Assembly: GCF_038051945.1 (NCBI RefSeq) | Contig: NZ_CP150302.1 | Location: forward strand, 4,340,001-4,404,000 | Direction: 5' to 3' | DNA length: 64,000 nucleotides | Origin: Paenibacillus sp. FSL H3-0469 | GTDB lineage: Bacteria > Bacillota > Bacilli > Paenibacillales > Paenibacillaceae | Program-made: the position numbers and the translations under genes | The notes under the pieces: generated by a model | Databases searched by the model: none | What the model saw: only the letters and a program-made list of their open reading frames with translations | Told to the model about the DNA's origin: nothing | Shown: positions 25,839-34,993 of the stretch, in pieces | Numbering within the stretch: position 1 is the stretch's first letter | Layout: each line of letters starts with the position of its first letter

Positions 25839-26549
25839 TCAGTTAATCATCCCGCCCCGCCTGATGTGATCAACGTTCCGGTTCATCAGATGCCGGACCA
25901 CCCTGGTATAGACTATTTTCTTAATCGGACTGAGCCCTTGCGGATGAGCGGAGAAGAAGGCATCGGGGCTGTCGTAAATCCCGAAATCCTGAACGATGCC
26001 TTCTTTTTGCACGTAGGTATCATTTTCATTCCAATAGATATCCGGCTTTTGAAAATTATCGGTGGCAACGCCATATCCGCAAAAGGAACCCGTACACTGT
26101 TCAAATTTCTGCTGAAGCTTGGTCAGATAGGGGACATCCAGTATAAATCCCTCAATATTCAACCACCTATCTTCATATAGCACTTCAACCCAGCTATGAA
26201 TGATCTCCTTGGGGGACAGCTGGTAATACCACCCTTTCATGGCCCCCTTTTGCAGCCTCTTATCGATGGCAAATCCATGCATACGGCAGGGCACGCCCAC
26301 AGCCCTTAGCAATGCCATGAACAGCACACCCTTTGTATTACACTGGCCGTAGCCATCCTGCAAGACTTCCGAGGCCGGAATATCGTCCGCCCGGTTATAG
26401 CCGAACCGGATTTCGTCACGGACGTAGTTATAGATGCCGAGAATCTGTTCCTTCCGGGACATCGAATCCCACCGGCGGCTGTGAACAATTTGCTGGAGCA
26501 ACGGGTGAGCATAGTTCAGCAATTCAGTTTCCTTCAAGTATGCACTCAT
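25839..26549 (-). CDS. Transglutaminase-like (cysteine protease fold) protein
   Basis: A 236-aa cytoplasmic protein of the transglutaminase-core superfamily. The catalytic triad is visible: Cys in DGYGQCNTKGVLFMALLRAV, His in IIHSWVEVLY, and Asp in NIEGFILDVP. Such stand-alone proteins often act as peptidases or amidases on unknown substrates. AGGAGG before ATG 26549 decides the start over 26567. It begins 29 bases after the AraC-type gene and is probably cotranscribed with it. Confidence 0.85.
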   Translation of the reverse strand: MSAYLKETELLNYAHPLLQQIVHSRRWDSMSRKEQILGIYNYVRDEIRFGYNRADDIPASEVLQDGYGQCNTKGVLFMALLRAVGVPCRMHGFAIDKRLQKGAMKGWYYQLSPKEIIHSWVEVLYEDRWLNIEGFILDVPYLTKLQQKFEQCTGSFCGYGVATDNFQKPDIYWNENDTYVQKEGIVQDFGIYDSPDAFFSAHPQGLSPIKKIVYTRVVRHLMNRNVDHIRRGGMIN

Positions 26550-26578
26550 GGAACACACCTCCTGCACCCATTGTAAGG

Positions 26579-27343
26579 TTAATGCAGGCTGGAAACTTTT
26601 AAAAAGACGCTATCTTTACGGATATCCTTCGCCGTCATGCCCAGCAACTGCTTGCTGGTAGCAGCTAAGTGGGACGGACTGTCAAAGCCTGCAGCCATCG
26701 CCGCATCCGTAATGCTGAGCCCCGCAAAAATCAAATAGACGGCCTTCTGCAGCTTGTGCAGCACCATGTATCCGCTAAGCGAAATACCTGTGTTTTCTTT
26801 GAAGAGATGCGACAATCTGCTGTTGGACAAACCTAACTGCCAGGCGAATTGACTGACGGAGTGCTCGGAGCCGGTGCAATCTTTGAGGAGCTGAATAAGC
26901 TCTCTGATTCTCGGATCAACAATAGTGGGTTTCACCTGCTCTACACCCAATAGCCTCATGAGTTGTCCCAGAAAAGAATGATAGCTGTCCGGGTCCTTAA
27001 TGCCAGCATACTGCTCTTGCACCAATGCACGGATGCTCCTCATCACTTCATGCGGGAACATATGGAACTGCTGCCCCTCCAGAACCCGCTTAAAGCTTGC
27101 CGCCATCTCAGAGGTGCTGTCGATCAGAAGAAGCATCAACGGGTGGCCTGCCTCTTTTAACCGATGAACGGCGTTCGAATTGATAATGATCCCTGGACAA
27201 CGCAAGCTTAGCCCCTCTAACTCAATGTCAAATTCATCTGTTAAGGAGAACGTCACCTGCACAAAAGAATGCCGGTGCTCTTCCGCATCAATCGAATCGG
27301 ACACCACCATCAGGTGATGCTCCGCTCCATATAAATTCATCAT
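26579..27343 (-). CDS. AraC-family transcriptional regulator
   Basis: A 254-aa regulator with an N-terminal cupin-like effector domain and two C-terminal AraC helix-turn-helix motifs: FAWQLGLSNSRLSHLFKENTGIS and ITDAAMAAGFDSPSHLAATSKQLLG. GGAGTGA precedes the start. It is upstream of the transglutaminase-like gene in the same direction and divergent from the beta-lactamase-like gene at 27433; either may be its target. Confidence 0.92.
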   Translation of the reverse strand: MMNLYGAEHHLMVVSDSIDAEEHRHSFVQVTFSLTDEFDIELEGLSLRCPGIIINSNAVHRLKEAGHPLMLLLIDSTSEMAASFKRVLEGQQFHMFPHEVMRSIRALVQEQYAGIKDPDSYHSFLGQLMRLLGVEQVKPTIVDPRIRELIQLLKDCTGSEHSVSQFAWQLGLSNSRLSHLFKENTGISLSGYMVLHKLQKAVYLIFAGLSITDAAMAAGFDSPSHLAATSKQLLGMTAKDIRKDSVFLKVSSLH

Positions 27344-27432
27344 GTTCGAATCACTCCAGGCTTAACTCTTTGTAGTATGATTTTTATATTCTATACTGGC
27401 ATGTTTATTATAAACAGAGGTGAAGTGAGATT

Positions 27433-28434
27433 ATGTTCTTACAAAAAGAAGTAGTACATACCAAAAACGATAAATATTTGGCGCTAACTAACCATGTAAT
27501 TAAAGCTAAGAACCAGATTTCCTCTTCCGCAGCCGCTACATTTATCATCCATAATGACACCATTGTTAATGAAAATTACTTTGGCTCATATGAGTATAAT
27601 TCAAAGATACAATCAGTAGCGCCCTCAACCCGGTTTAATGTTGCTTCCGTAAGAAAGTCATACATTGGCTTTGCGATCAGCTTGGCCTTATACCAAAATA
27701 AACTTTCAAGCATGGATGATTATATTTCTGATTACTTAGAGGATCTAAACCTAGCCGCTGTCCAAGGGGTTAGAATAAGACATTTATTAACGCATACTCA
27801 TGGACTTAAAAATAATCATGAAAAACTTTTCCCGCCGGGAACAAGTTGGAATTATAGTAATACAGGGATCAATATGCTGATTAGATTAATACGGAAGTTA
27901 TTTAAAGCGCCCCTGTCAGAGGTCATGCAACAATATGTTTTCAAACCCTGCAATTTCATTGAGACAGGTTGGTGTAAGAATAGAAAAGACAATTTAGTAT
28001 GGTTAAATGAAGACTATGCTGATGACCAAGGTGAAGAAGCCAATCTTTTTGTAAGTGCCCGTGAATTGGCTTGTTGGGGTTATCTTCACCTGAACCGAGG
28101 ACTCGTTAATGGACGCCAGATTGTTCCGAAAGAGGTTATAGAACAAGCTACAAGGAATCAGAGCCCAGCCAAACTTGATGATGCATTGCCTAGAAATGGC
28201 TTCACTTGGTGGATTCAGGATAAGCCTAGAGCTATTTCTGAAATAGGAAACACACTCCCACCCGGGTCCTATCAAATACTGGGGCTAACTGTCTGTGCCT
28301 GTTTGGTTATTCCTAAACATCGGTTAGTCGCAGTTAGAATGTACAATCAAACAGGTCCAAATCCACCAGGGTACGACTACTTAGAGGATATTAAGACATT
28401 TGGAGACAAAATCTTATCGTGTACTTTGAACTAA
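27433..28434 (+). CDS. Beta-lactamase-family serine hydrolase
   Basis: A 333-aa member of the class C beta-lactamase/penicillin-binding-protein-like superfamily. The nucleophile motif is S72-V-R-K75, the second motif is the Tyr of WNYSNTG, and a third-motif-like stretch is in the C-terminal half. No signal peptide is apparent, so an intracellular esterase/peptidase is more likely than true antibiotic resistance. A relic of the 3' end of a second copy lies at 51155-51215. GAGGTGA precedes the ATG. Confidence 0.88.
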   Translation: MFLQKEVVHTKNDKYLALTNHVIKAKNQISSSAAATFIIHNDTIVNENYFGSYEYNSKIQSVAPSTRFNVASVRKSYIGFAISLALYQNKLSSMDDYISDYLEDLNLAAVQGVRIRHLLTHTHGLKNNHEKLFPPGTSWNYSNTGINMLIRLIRKLFKAPLSEVMQQYVFKPCNFIETGWCKNRKDNLVWLNEDYADDQGEEANLFVSARELACWGYLHLNRGLVNGRQIVPKEVIEQATRNQSPAKLDDALPRNGFTWWIQDKPRAISEIGNTLPPGSYQILGLTVCACLVIPKHRLVAVRMYNQTGPNPPGYDYLEDIKTFGDKILSCTLN

Positions 28435-28525
28435 TGATTAAAATGTTTTCTCCAAGTGTAATTGGTGAAGAAAGTCAGGTAGGGCTGAGTATAAAAATAA
28501 CATCTTCTTCGGGAGGGCGATGTTG

Positions 28526-29416
28526 ATGAGTGATACTGCGAAGGGTCAGCAAAAGCTAGGGCAGCAAGAGCATATTGAGATGCTGCCATTGTTCTCTACC
28601 ACGGACAGGAACGGACGGATGACTACGCTTCAGCCTGGACGCCGCATAGGACGAGTGGCTCCAGTGCTGCCGTGGTTGTTCGCAACCGCTGTACTTTGGG
28701 CACTAACAGGTTCCGTGCCATTCGGCGCCCTGCTCGGTCTGGCACCGACACCGGCGGTCAACATTTTCCTCGGTCATCCGGTAACTGTGATCGTCGCCGT
28801 GGTGCTGCTCATCGTCTCGATCGGTGCGACCAGCGGATTGTACTCAAGTGCGGCCCAGCAGTTTGGACAGACCAGGGTAGCTGGTCTATTCAGAACGCTA
28901 GGAGTCACAGGAGGACTCACCGTAATCGCGGGAGCCCTCCTGCTCTGGACGCTAACAAGTAATCCATCGCAACCCTTCGATCTGGAGGCAATAGCGACAT
29001 CGCCGACGATCCCGAAAGAGCTCGGCGCCGTCGTCGGAGCTGCCTGCGCCCTCTGGGCCGCCATTGCCCTCCTGCGGCTGCCCGGCTCTACCGCCCACGC
29101 CCGGCGGCGTCAGGCGGACATCGAGCGACTCCGTGTGGAGGGTTCGTCGTACACCGGGACGTTGACCGCTGTGAATTTCACTAATAGTTGGCTCTTTCAT
29201 TACCCGATATTCACGGTTGAGGTAAATTATATCGTTGACGGTGCTTCTCGTGTCGTCTCAGCACACATGCGTACCAGCTCCGACCGTGTTCCCGTCGTCG
29301 GTTCGCGAATGATCGTGCTGACCGATGAACGCGGAACCATCCACGTGGACCTGGACCCGGCGGGTGGAGCGGTATTCGAGCCGGACGTGGATAAGTACGC
29401 CCCGTCGGATGGTTGA
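28526..29416 (+). CDS. DUF3592-like membrane protein with atypical composition
   Basis: A 296-aa protein with an N-terminal proline/arginine-rich cytoplasmic tail, then about four hydrophobic helices (about 50-75, 83-105, 130-150, 178-195), then a C-terminal soluble domain resembling DUF3592 (YTGTLTAVNFTNSWLFHYPIFTVEVNY). Third codon positions are strikingly GC-rich in the second half compared with its neighbours, suggesting transfer from a high-GC donor. ATG 28526 has the better distance to GGGAGG than ATG 28520. Function unknown. Confidence 0.7.
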   Translation: MSDTAKGQQKLGQQEHIEMLPLFSTTDRNGRMTTLQPGRRIGRVAPVLPWLFATAVLWALTGSVPFGALLGLAPTPAVNIFLGHPVTVIVAVVLLIVSIGATSGLYSSAAQQFGQTRVAGLFRTLGVTGGLTVIAGALLLWTLTSNPSQPFDLEAIATSPTIPKELGAVVGAACALWAAIALLRLPGSTAHARRRQADIERLRVEGSSYTGTLTAVNFTNSWLFHYPIFTVEVNYIVDGASRVVSAHMRTSSDRVPVVGSRMIVLTDERGTIHVDLDPAGGAVFEPDVDKYAPSDG

Positions 29417-29433
29417 TTTAACGGACCAACTCT

Positions 29434-30759
29434 TTATACATCTAATCCCTTGCCGCCAACGGGGCGGAGCCGAACCTGTTCTGCACCTGCGATTAAAGGA
29501 CGTGCGCGTTGAATGACGGCCAGCACTTCTTCATTCTTGAGAGAGTTGGCATGAGCCTCTGCATCGCTCCACAGCTCCGTGACCCAGATCGTATCGGGGT
29601 CATCTACGGATTCATTGATAATATAGAGCTCACAGCCCGCCATATCCTTCAAGCTACGCGAAGCTTCCAGCAGTAATGAAGCGAGTTCTTCCCGTTTCCC
29701 GGGGCTGGCCGTCAATCTTCCGTACATCGCAAATTTGCTCATATCCGCTCTTCTTCCCTTCTTATCCTCTGATTTTATTTGCATCGCTTCGTAGTGTTTA
29801 AACATTTCGAGGCTGACCTTAGCCATTCGATCGATTAGTATTTGCGGCTCAAGTATCTCAAGAGACTTCCCGTACGGAAGAAGAAAGTACGGAACATATG
29901 TCCGCAGCGATAGTTCTCCCAGCTTAAAAAGAGCTTCGCCGGGCTGCCTGCGTTCGATCAGTGCATGACCAAACAACCAATGCTTGCATAGCTCGTTAAG
30001 CGCGTGTTCATGTCCCTGCAGTCTTACGATGACTAGCGTCTCAGCCTCGAGCGAATCCGGAAATAAAGAATGTAAGAGGAAATCCCTCGCGGAAAAGGCA
30101 GCCGGACGTTCGAAGCGGGTATCCGCTGCCTCCAAACGGACGATGCGATCCACCCGGAAGCTTCGGATCTCTTGCCGCAACCGGCAGAACCCTATAGCGT
30201 ACCATATCCCTTTCCAATGCACGATGCCGTAGGGGTCAAGGACCCGATGGCTTGGAGTAAGCTCCGGTCCTTTGGCATAGTGCATATTCAGCGACTCTCC
30301 CCGGGCTACGGCCTCCTCTAACCTTTTGAGCAATTCAAGTTCTCTCGCATCCGTGGGTGTCTGGATGACGGCAAGCCCGCTGCTATGTCTGTTAATCCGC
30401 TCAAGCTGCTCTTCATTCGTGTATCGCTTCAGTTTATCGACCGCCCGGGAGAGCGCATCCGTGAACGGATAGCCCGCTTCCCGTGCGAAGACGGATGCAT
30501 GTACGAGCGCCTTCTGCTCTTCGGCATCGAAGAGCAGCGGAGAATCGACGAATTCACCGAGAAGCCGGTAACCGCCGTTCGGACCGGCATCGGCAATAAT
30601 CGGGGCGCCGCTTGCGCATAGTGAATCAATGCACCGGTATACGGTGCGAACATGAATCTCCAAATCGTCTGCAAGCTGCTGCGCCGTCATCCGCTTTCCC
30701 GAACGAAGCAACCATAGGATGGACAGCATATTATCCGCTTTTGACAAACCGTTCTTCAC
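29434..30759 (-). CDS. WYL-domain transcriptional regulator fused to an ABM monooxygenase-like domain
   Basis: A 441-aa fusion. Residues 1-60 form a DeoR/HTH_11-type winged helix (MTAQQLADDLEIHVRTVYRCID), about 140-310 a WYL domain (GIWYAIGFCRLRQEIRSFRVDRI), and 340-441, beginning MSKFAMYGRLTASPGKREEL, a complete 102-aa antibiotic-biosynthesis-monooxygenase (ABM, quinol-monooxygenase-like) domain. No stop separates the two. An internal ATG at 29742 with a purine-rich leader could also give the ABM protein alone. WYL regulators and ABM proteins are normally separate genes; the fusion might couple sensing of a quinone-like ligand to regulation. Confidence 0.85.
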   Translation of the reverse strand: MKNGLSKADNMLSILWLLRSGKRMTAQQLADDLEIHVRTVYRCIDSLCASGAPIIADAGPNGGYRLLGEFVDSPLLFDAEEQKALVHASVFAREAGYPFTDALSRAVDKLKRYTNEEQLERINRHSSGLAVIQTPTDARELELLKRLEEAVARGESLNMHYAKGPELTPSHRVLDPYGIVHWKGIWYAIGFCRLRQEIRSFRVDRIVRLEAADTRFERPAAFSARDFLLHSLFPDSLEAETLVIVRLQGHEHALNELCKHWLFGHALIERRQPGEALFKLGELSLRTYVPYFLLPYGKSLEILEPQILIDRMAKVSLEMFKHYEAMQIKSEDKKGRRADMSKFAMYGRLTASPGKREELASLLLEASRSLKDMAGCELYIINESVDDPDTIWVTELWSDAEAHANSLKNEEVLAVIQRARPLIAGAEQVRLRPVGGKGLDV

Positions 30760-30791
30760 TCCCTAGACCGTTTGTTTCATTGTAAAGGAAC

Positions 30792-31289
30792 TTAGATTAA
30801 AGGTGTTATCCCTTTCTCGACCCAAGTATCGTAAGTCGGACCGTACACATTAGGCACTCGAAGTCCGGCCTGGCGCATGAGAACGGTCATTTGTCCGCGA
30901 TGATGCGCTTGGTGCATGATCGTATAACGAAGGGAACTTCCGTTCTGCCAAGCTTCCTTCTCAATCATGACCGACTCGCGCAAGGATTCGTCATTCCACT
31001 GTGTTTGAACCGCGTCCAGTAAATTCTTGCTGATCCGCCGATACTCCGAAGCTATAAATGCAGCAGAATCCGGAGCTTCTTCGCCTCTGGATGAAGCTTC
31101 GAAAGCGAGCCCCAAAGTTGTCATGTAGTGCAGCGAATGAACCAGATGCCAGGCGATTTGTCCCAGCACTCGTCGGCCTTCGATAACCTCCTGTCCAAGA
31201 GAATCATCCGTAAGTGCATCCAGTACGGTAGCAGTTAATTCCGCCTCGCTTGTCCATTCCGCAGCGAAGTCTTCAATTTTTGTATGCAT
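30792..31289 (-). CDS. DinB-family metalloprotein
   Basis: A 165-aa four-helix-bundle DinB/YfiT-like protein. Putative metal ligands are the His in IAWHLVHSLHYM and the HQAHHRGQM motif near residue 125. Related proteins include bacillithiol-S-transferases and other thiol-dependent enzymes, so a detoxifying role is possible. GGAGG before ATG 31289 is decisive; the frame itself opens at 31346. Confidence 0.88.
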   Translation of the reverse strand: MHTKIEDFAAEWTSEAELTATVLDALTDDSLGQEVIEGRRVLGQIAWHLVHSLHYMTTLGLAFEASSRGEEAPDSAAFIASEYRRISKNLLDAVQTQWNDESLRESVMIEKEAWQNGSSLRYTIMHQAHHRGQMTVLMRQAGLRVPNVYGPTYDTWVEKGITPLI

Positions 31290-31334
31290 TTTTCGTTCCT
31301 CCAGTCCATTATTGGCTAACACAAGACAAGCATA

Positions 31335-31372
31335 CAAAAAAAACACTGACAGTTACGGTCAGTGTTTTTGAC
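31335..31372 (-). terminator. Terminator after TetR gene
   Basis: Arms AAAACACTGAC and GTCAGTGTTTT form an 11-bp stem; eight T follow on the minus strand. It ends the tetR-type transcript before the DinB gene. Confidence 0.9.
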
Positions 31373-31440
31373 TCAACCTGAAATTTTTTTGAAGGAACTG
31401 ATATACAGCATGAAACCTGAGTAAATGGTACTCACAAAGC

Positions 31441-32022
31441 TTATGACTGAGACAACATTCCTTTTACAAACAATGAGACACTGTGCTTGTAGAACTCTTC
31501 TTCAGTGATGAGCTCGGACTGATATTGCCGGTGAATCAGCTCGCTCATCTGAAATCCGTAACACATCGAGAGAAAAGACATCGCAGTAAGACGCTCATCC
31601 TGTCTAGCTATCACTTTTTTCTTCTGCAGGCGTTCAAAATATTCAACCAGCAAGGAGTGCAGCTTCACTGGCGGATCAGCCAGCACCCTGTCCAATTCAG
31701 GAAGCATTCCTGTGTCACGGATGCCGATCATAATGATGTCCGCATTGTTATGGAAGAACAAACGGTACTGCTGGCTAACATTCAGCAAATCGACTTCCGG
31801 ATTATCCGTTGCGTCCTCTTTTAACAGCTTCTCAAATTGCGGGATATCTGCATGTCTTTCAACAATGGCTTCCAATATGCCTTGCTTGCTTCCAAATTGC
31901 CGAAAAATCGTAGATTCATTGACTTTAGCTTCCGTTGCAATGGCTTTGGTGCTGACTCCCTGATAGCCCTTCTCTCTGATGAGCCGTGTCGCGGCTTCAA
32001 TGATTCTGTCCGAAGTATTCAT
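31441..32022 (-). CDS. TetR-family transcriptional regulator
   Basis: A 193-aa TetR protein with N-terminal HTH ISTKAIATEAKVNESTIFRQFGSKQGI-type sequence (KAIATEAKVNESTIFRQFG) and a variable helical ligand domain. It is divergent from the MBL-fold hydrolase, and a clear palindrome overlapping that gene's promoter makes the hydrolase the likely target. Confidence 0.92.
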   Translation of the reverse strand: MNTSDRIIEAATRLIREKGYQGVSTKAIATEAKVNESTIFRQFGSKQGILEAIVERHADIPQFEKLLKEDATDNPEVDLLNVSQQYRLFFHNNADIIMIGIRDTGMLPELDRVLADPPVKLHSLLVEYFERLQKKKVIARQDERLTAMSFLSMCYGFQMSELIHRQYQSELITEEEFYKHSVSLFVKGMLSQS

Positions 32023-32134
32023 TGTATTTCCCCTTTTGAATATGTTAAGCCTATTCTACTACAAGTTTTGCATATGCAGCGCCTCCATCCATATAGTTGT
32101 GTGATGTTGTTCTGCTGCAATCATAAACCATAGA

Positions 32135-32185
32135 ATAAATGCATGCAAGCACTCGCTTGCATTTATGTTTTCCCTTCTCTATAAT
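32135..32185 (+). promoter_or_regulatory. TetR operator over the MBL-hydrolase promoter
   Basis: Arms ATGCAAGC (32143-32150) and GCTTGCAT (32155-32162) around ACTC, with outer ATAAAT/ATTTAT. The -35 TTGCAT (32157-32162) lies inside the right arm and is 17 bases from -10 TATAAT (32180-32185), so bound repressor would block RNA polymerase. Confidence 0.85.
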
Positions 32186-32240
32186 AAAGGCATAATCAGT
32201 ATGCTTTATCCCAAGAACACATACGCAAAGGAGAATTTTT

Positions 32241-33263
32241 ATGAAGTATGGACGTATTATCCAAAAACCCCGCGTCAAATTTATTGAAGTCGCAGCTGGT
32301 GTCTTTGCCGGTATTTCGCCGTATCGCGGTATCAGTTGGGCCAATGCCGGGTTCATCAATAAGGGTGAAGGGCTGGTGTATGACACGTTTTTTGATTTAT
32401 TCCATGCGCGGGAAATGCGGGAGGCTTATAAGGAAGTAAGCAACGGCGGCTCTCCCGCATATGTGGTGAACTCGCACTATAACAGTGACCACGCCTGGGG
32501 AAACAAAGTGTTTGAAGATGCTTGCATTATTATGCATAAGGAAGCCTCTAGAGAGCGTCTCACCGAAAATATCAGCTGGATGGACAACGTCATTAGAAGA
32601 GGGAAGGATTCTCTGGAATCGACTTCGGGCGAGCGGTTTTTTGCAGCAGAATTTGAAGGATTCGACCTGGAGGGCGTGGAATGGGTATACCCGAATATTC
32701 AGATCAAGGACGATATCAGCATCCGTCTTGACGATACGGAAGTCATGATTTACAACGTAGCCCCGGCCCACTCCGACAGTGACTTGCTGCTGTGGATGCC
32801 CAAAGAAAAAGTGCTGTTTGCCGGCGATGTCGTGTTTAACGGTTGTACGGCATACAGCGAGGAAGGAACTCTCAATTGGGTTAAAGTGCTTGATCGCATT
32901 ATTGATGAAATTAAACCCGAAATCGTTGTTCCAGGACATGGCGCCATCTGCGGCCTGGACTTCGTGAAGGAGCAGAGGGACTACCTCCTGAACCTGATCA
33001 GCGAGTTCAACAAGCATTACAATGACGAAATTGATTCCTTGTCCTTGACCAAGCAAATTGATATTTCCCGCTTCCTTCATTGGATTCAGCCAGAACGCTT
33101 GTATGTTACCGTGGATATCCTATTGAAAAGCAAACGGGGGTTATCCCCCCTTCCAGCCTGGAACGAGGTGCCTGCTAAGCTGGAAGACATGAAAGCTTTT
33201 TTGGCCGAAAAATATGGCAATCTGATCAAGCCATGGGACCCTATGAATGTATGGCAAGAATAG
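32241..33263 (+). CDS. MBL-fold metallo-hydrolase
   Basis: A 340-aa metallo-beta-lactamase-fold enzyme. Metal-site motif HYNSDHAWGN matches HxxxDH, with further ligands in VAPAHSDSD, LFAGDVVF and VVPGHG. It lacks a signal peptide; substrates of this branch are usually esters, lactones or thioesters. AAAGGAG precedes the ATG at 32241. It is divergent from, and probably repressed by, the TetR protein through the operator at 32135-32185. A terminator follows at 33292. Confidence 0.9.
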   Translation: MKYGRIIQKPRVKFIEVAAGVFAGISPYRGISWANAGFINKGEGLVYDTFFDLFHAREMREAYKEVSNGGSPAYVVNSHYNSDHAWGNKVFEDACIIMHKEASRERLTENISWMDNVIRRGKDSLESTSGERFFAAEFEGFDLEGVEWVYPNIQIKDDISIRLDDTEVMIYNVAPAHSDSDLLLWMPKEKVLFAGDVVFNGCTAYSEEGTLNWVKVLDRIIDEIKPEIVVPGHGAICGLDFVKEQRDYLLNLISEFNKHYNDEIDSLSLTKQIDISRFLHWIQPERLYVTVDILLKSKRGLSPLPAWNEVPAKLEDMKAFLAEKYGNLIKPWDPMNVWQE

Positions 33264-33291
33264 TAATTTGAAGCTAGCGTATGAAAAACGA

Positions 33292-33334
33292 AAAACGGCC
33301 CTGCCGCAAACCATGCGGACAGAGGCCGTTTTCT
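33292..33334 (+). terminator. Terminator after MBL-hydrolase gene
   Basis: Arms AAAACGGCC and GGCCGTTTT with TTTC tail on the plus strand; an A-run on the other side makes it plausible for the convergent gene too. Confidence 0.85.
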
Positions 33335-33370
33335 TTCAAATACTTGTAGGATGCATCCAAGTTGTAAAAG

Positions 33371-33811
33371 TTACGGAAAATCGAGCTCATCATCGATGAC
33401 ACGGAATATCTCCCTGCTCCGCGCCGGATACCGGGCATCCAGCTCTTCCCACTGCCGCTTCGGTAAAATCAAAAATTCGTGCGTATCCGAAAAATATGAG
33501 TCCTCAAACAGCCGGATTTCGTATTTGTCCCGGATCAGCTCCTGAAAGCCGCGAATCGTGATGTAGCGGTCTTGTCCGCTAAAGGTAAGCGCAATCGAAT
33601 GCAGTTGTCCATTGTAGGTAACGTCCAGTCCCTTGTCCGTTGATGTCACCTCAACCGTTTCATCTGGAAGCCGTTTACCGAACAACCGGACGATCTCCTC
33701 GTCCTCTTCTCGCCAATCTACAGTGACGCTGTACGCAAAAGTAAATTGCTCAAGCTGTTGCCCATCTCCTTCGAATAGCAATGTCAGTTCGCTGTCGCTT
33801 GGCATTCTCAT
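33371..33811 (-). CDS. Hypothetical acidic protein
   Basis: A 146-aa acidic, soluble protein with no recognised domain. It starts MRMPSDSELTLLFEGDGQQL after GGGAGG; the longer frame from 33838 lacks a ribosome site. Beta strands seem to dominate the first half. The size and acidity are those of an immunity or adaptor protein, but no toxin lies beside it, so no function is proposed. Confidence 0.6.
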   Translation of the reverse strand: MRMPSDSELTLLFEGDGQQLEQFTFAYSVTVDWREEDEEIVRLFGKRLPDETVEVTSTDKGLDVTYNGQLHSIALTFSGQDRYITIRGFQELIRDKYEIRLFEDSYFSDTHEFLILPKRQWEELDARYPARSREIFRVIDDELDFP

Positions 33812-33933
33812 CCCGGCATCCTCCCTATGTTCACTCAATTAAAATACTATATACAGATAATAACCTTGTTGATCAGGCCCAAACCAGATGCTCTACAACT
33901 TGGTAGAATCTTATTGTAAGGTTGCCGATTGTC

Positions 33934-34878
33934 TCATCTGTTGTTTTGAACAAGCATACTGTTAAAGAGCCAGCGAAAGTTCCATTTGAAATACTGGGGC
34001 AGATGCCAATCCTCATACCCTTTTAGTACACCTTGCTCCAGCCAGTACGACTCTGATTGCCCGCTTTTTACAGCACCAGCAACATAAGCGATCATTTTCT
34101 CCAAAAAGCGTATGACATCTGTGATTCGTTCTGAATGAGAGATATCTCCGTGCCCCGGAACGACAGTATCGATCTTGAGATCTTGTTGCATGCGTTTAAG
34201 GATGCGTATCCAGGCGTACGGATTACCGTAGGGAATGACCGGAATGGTCTTAGTTGATACCAAATCACCTGCAATCAAAGTTCGCTCCTCTGGAACATAC
34301 ACCACGGCATCACTTAATGAATGACCGCCTCCGTAAGACAACACTTCGATGGTTCGCTTTGTTCCCCGAATCACGAGTTTGTCGTCAAAGGTTATCGCGG
34401 GGACCACCCTGCGAAGGGAAGGGATCGTATCATACAGCGCATGCTGCACGGAAAGATCATAGTCGATTTCAGTGAGCATATGAGGATCTCTTTCCTGTGA
34501 ACGCATGTTATTTAGGCTAGTTATTAACTTACGAATGTTTTGTTGCATGGCATCAATATTCACTTCACCCATATCAGCAAGCAAATCTCTTGTCCACACA
34601 GTAGATATCAATTCGCTGTTCATAAATTCCTGATTGCCGTTGACATGATCTCCATGGAAATGTGTATTCACTACGTATTTGACCGGTTTGTTCGTTAATT
34701 GTTCAGCAGTATGACGTAACAAAGCAGCAGAATTCGGCAGATTAGTGGTATCCACTACCACGGTTAAATCCCCAAGATCAATAATGGCTGCATTTCCCAA
34801 AGAGCCGCTGCCGGGAACCGAAATAGCCCCCCAGATACCCTCCGAAGCCTGCTGAATCGTGAAATATTCGTTGTTCAT
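33934..34878 (-). CDS. MBL-fold metallo-hydrolase (MerR-controlled)
   Basis: A 314-aa MBL-fold protein with zinc motif NTHFHGDHVNGN and later ligands in GGGHSLSDAVVYVPEE, LIAGDLVS and VVPGHG. The substrate is unknown; its relatives include lactonases and glyoxalase-II-like enzymes. It is not closely similar to the other MBL enzyme at 32241. Divergent from a MerR-type gene, with a promoter of MerR-controlled layout directly upstream (34915-34945). Confidence 0.9.
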   Translation of the reverse strand: MNNEYFTIQQASEGIWGAISVPGSGSLGNAAIIDLGDLTVVVDTTNLPNSAALLRHTAEQLTNKPVKYVVNTHFHGDHVNGNQEFMNSELISTVWTRDLLADMGEVNIDAMQQNIRKLITSLNNMRSQERDPHMLTEIDYDLSVQHALYDTIPSLRRVVPAITFDDKLVIRGTKRTIEVLSYGGGHSLSDAVVYVPEERTLIAGDLVSTKTIPVIPYGNPYAWIRILKRMQQDLKIDTVVPGHGDISHSERITDVIRFLEKMIAYVAGAVKSGQSESYWLEQGVLKGYEDWHLPQYFKWNFRWLFNSMLVQNNR

Positions 34879-34914
34879 TGTGACACCCCTTTAGTGTTTG
34901 TTCCTGTATTCGAA

Positions 34915-34945
34915 TGAGTAACGTTAACTTACAAGTTAGAGTCAA
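34915..34945 (-). promoter_or_regulatory. MerR-type promoter of MBL gene
   Basis: Minus strand: -35 TTGACT (34940-34945), 19-base spacer holding the dyad TAACTTGTAAGTTA (34925-34938), and a weak -10 TACTCA. The 19-base spacing and central dyad fit activation by the divergent MerR protein. Confidence 0.75.
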
Positions 34946-34993
34946 CTGGAAGTCAAGAGTTTATTCAGTACAAGGCTGGGGCGAATGTACACA

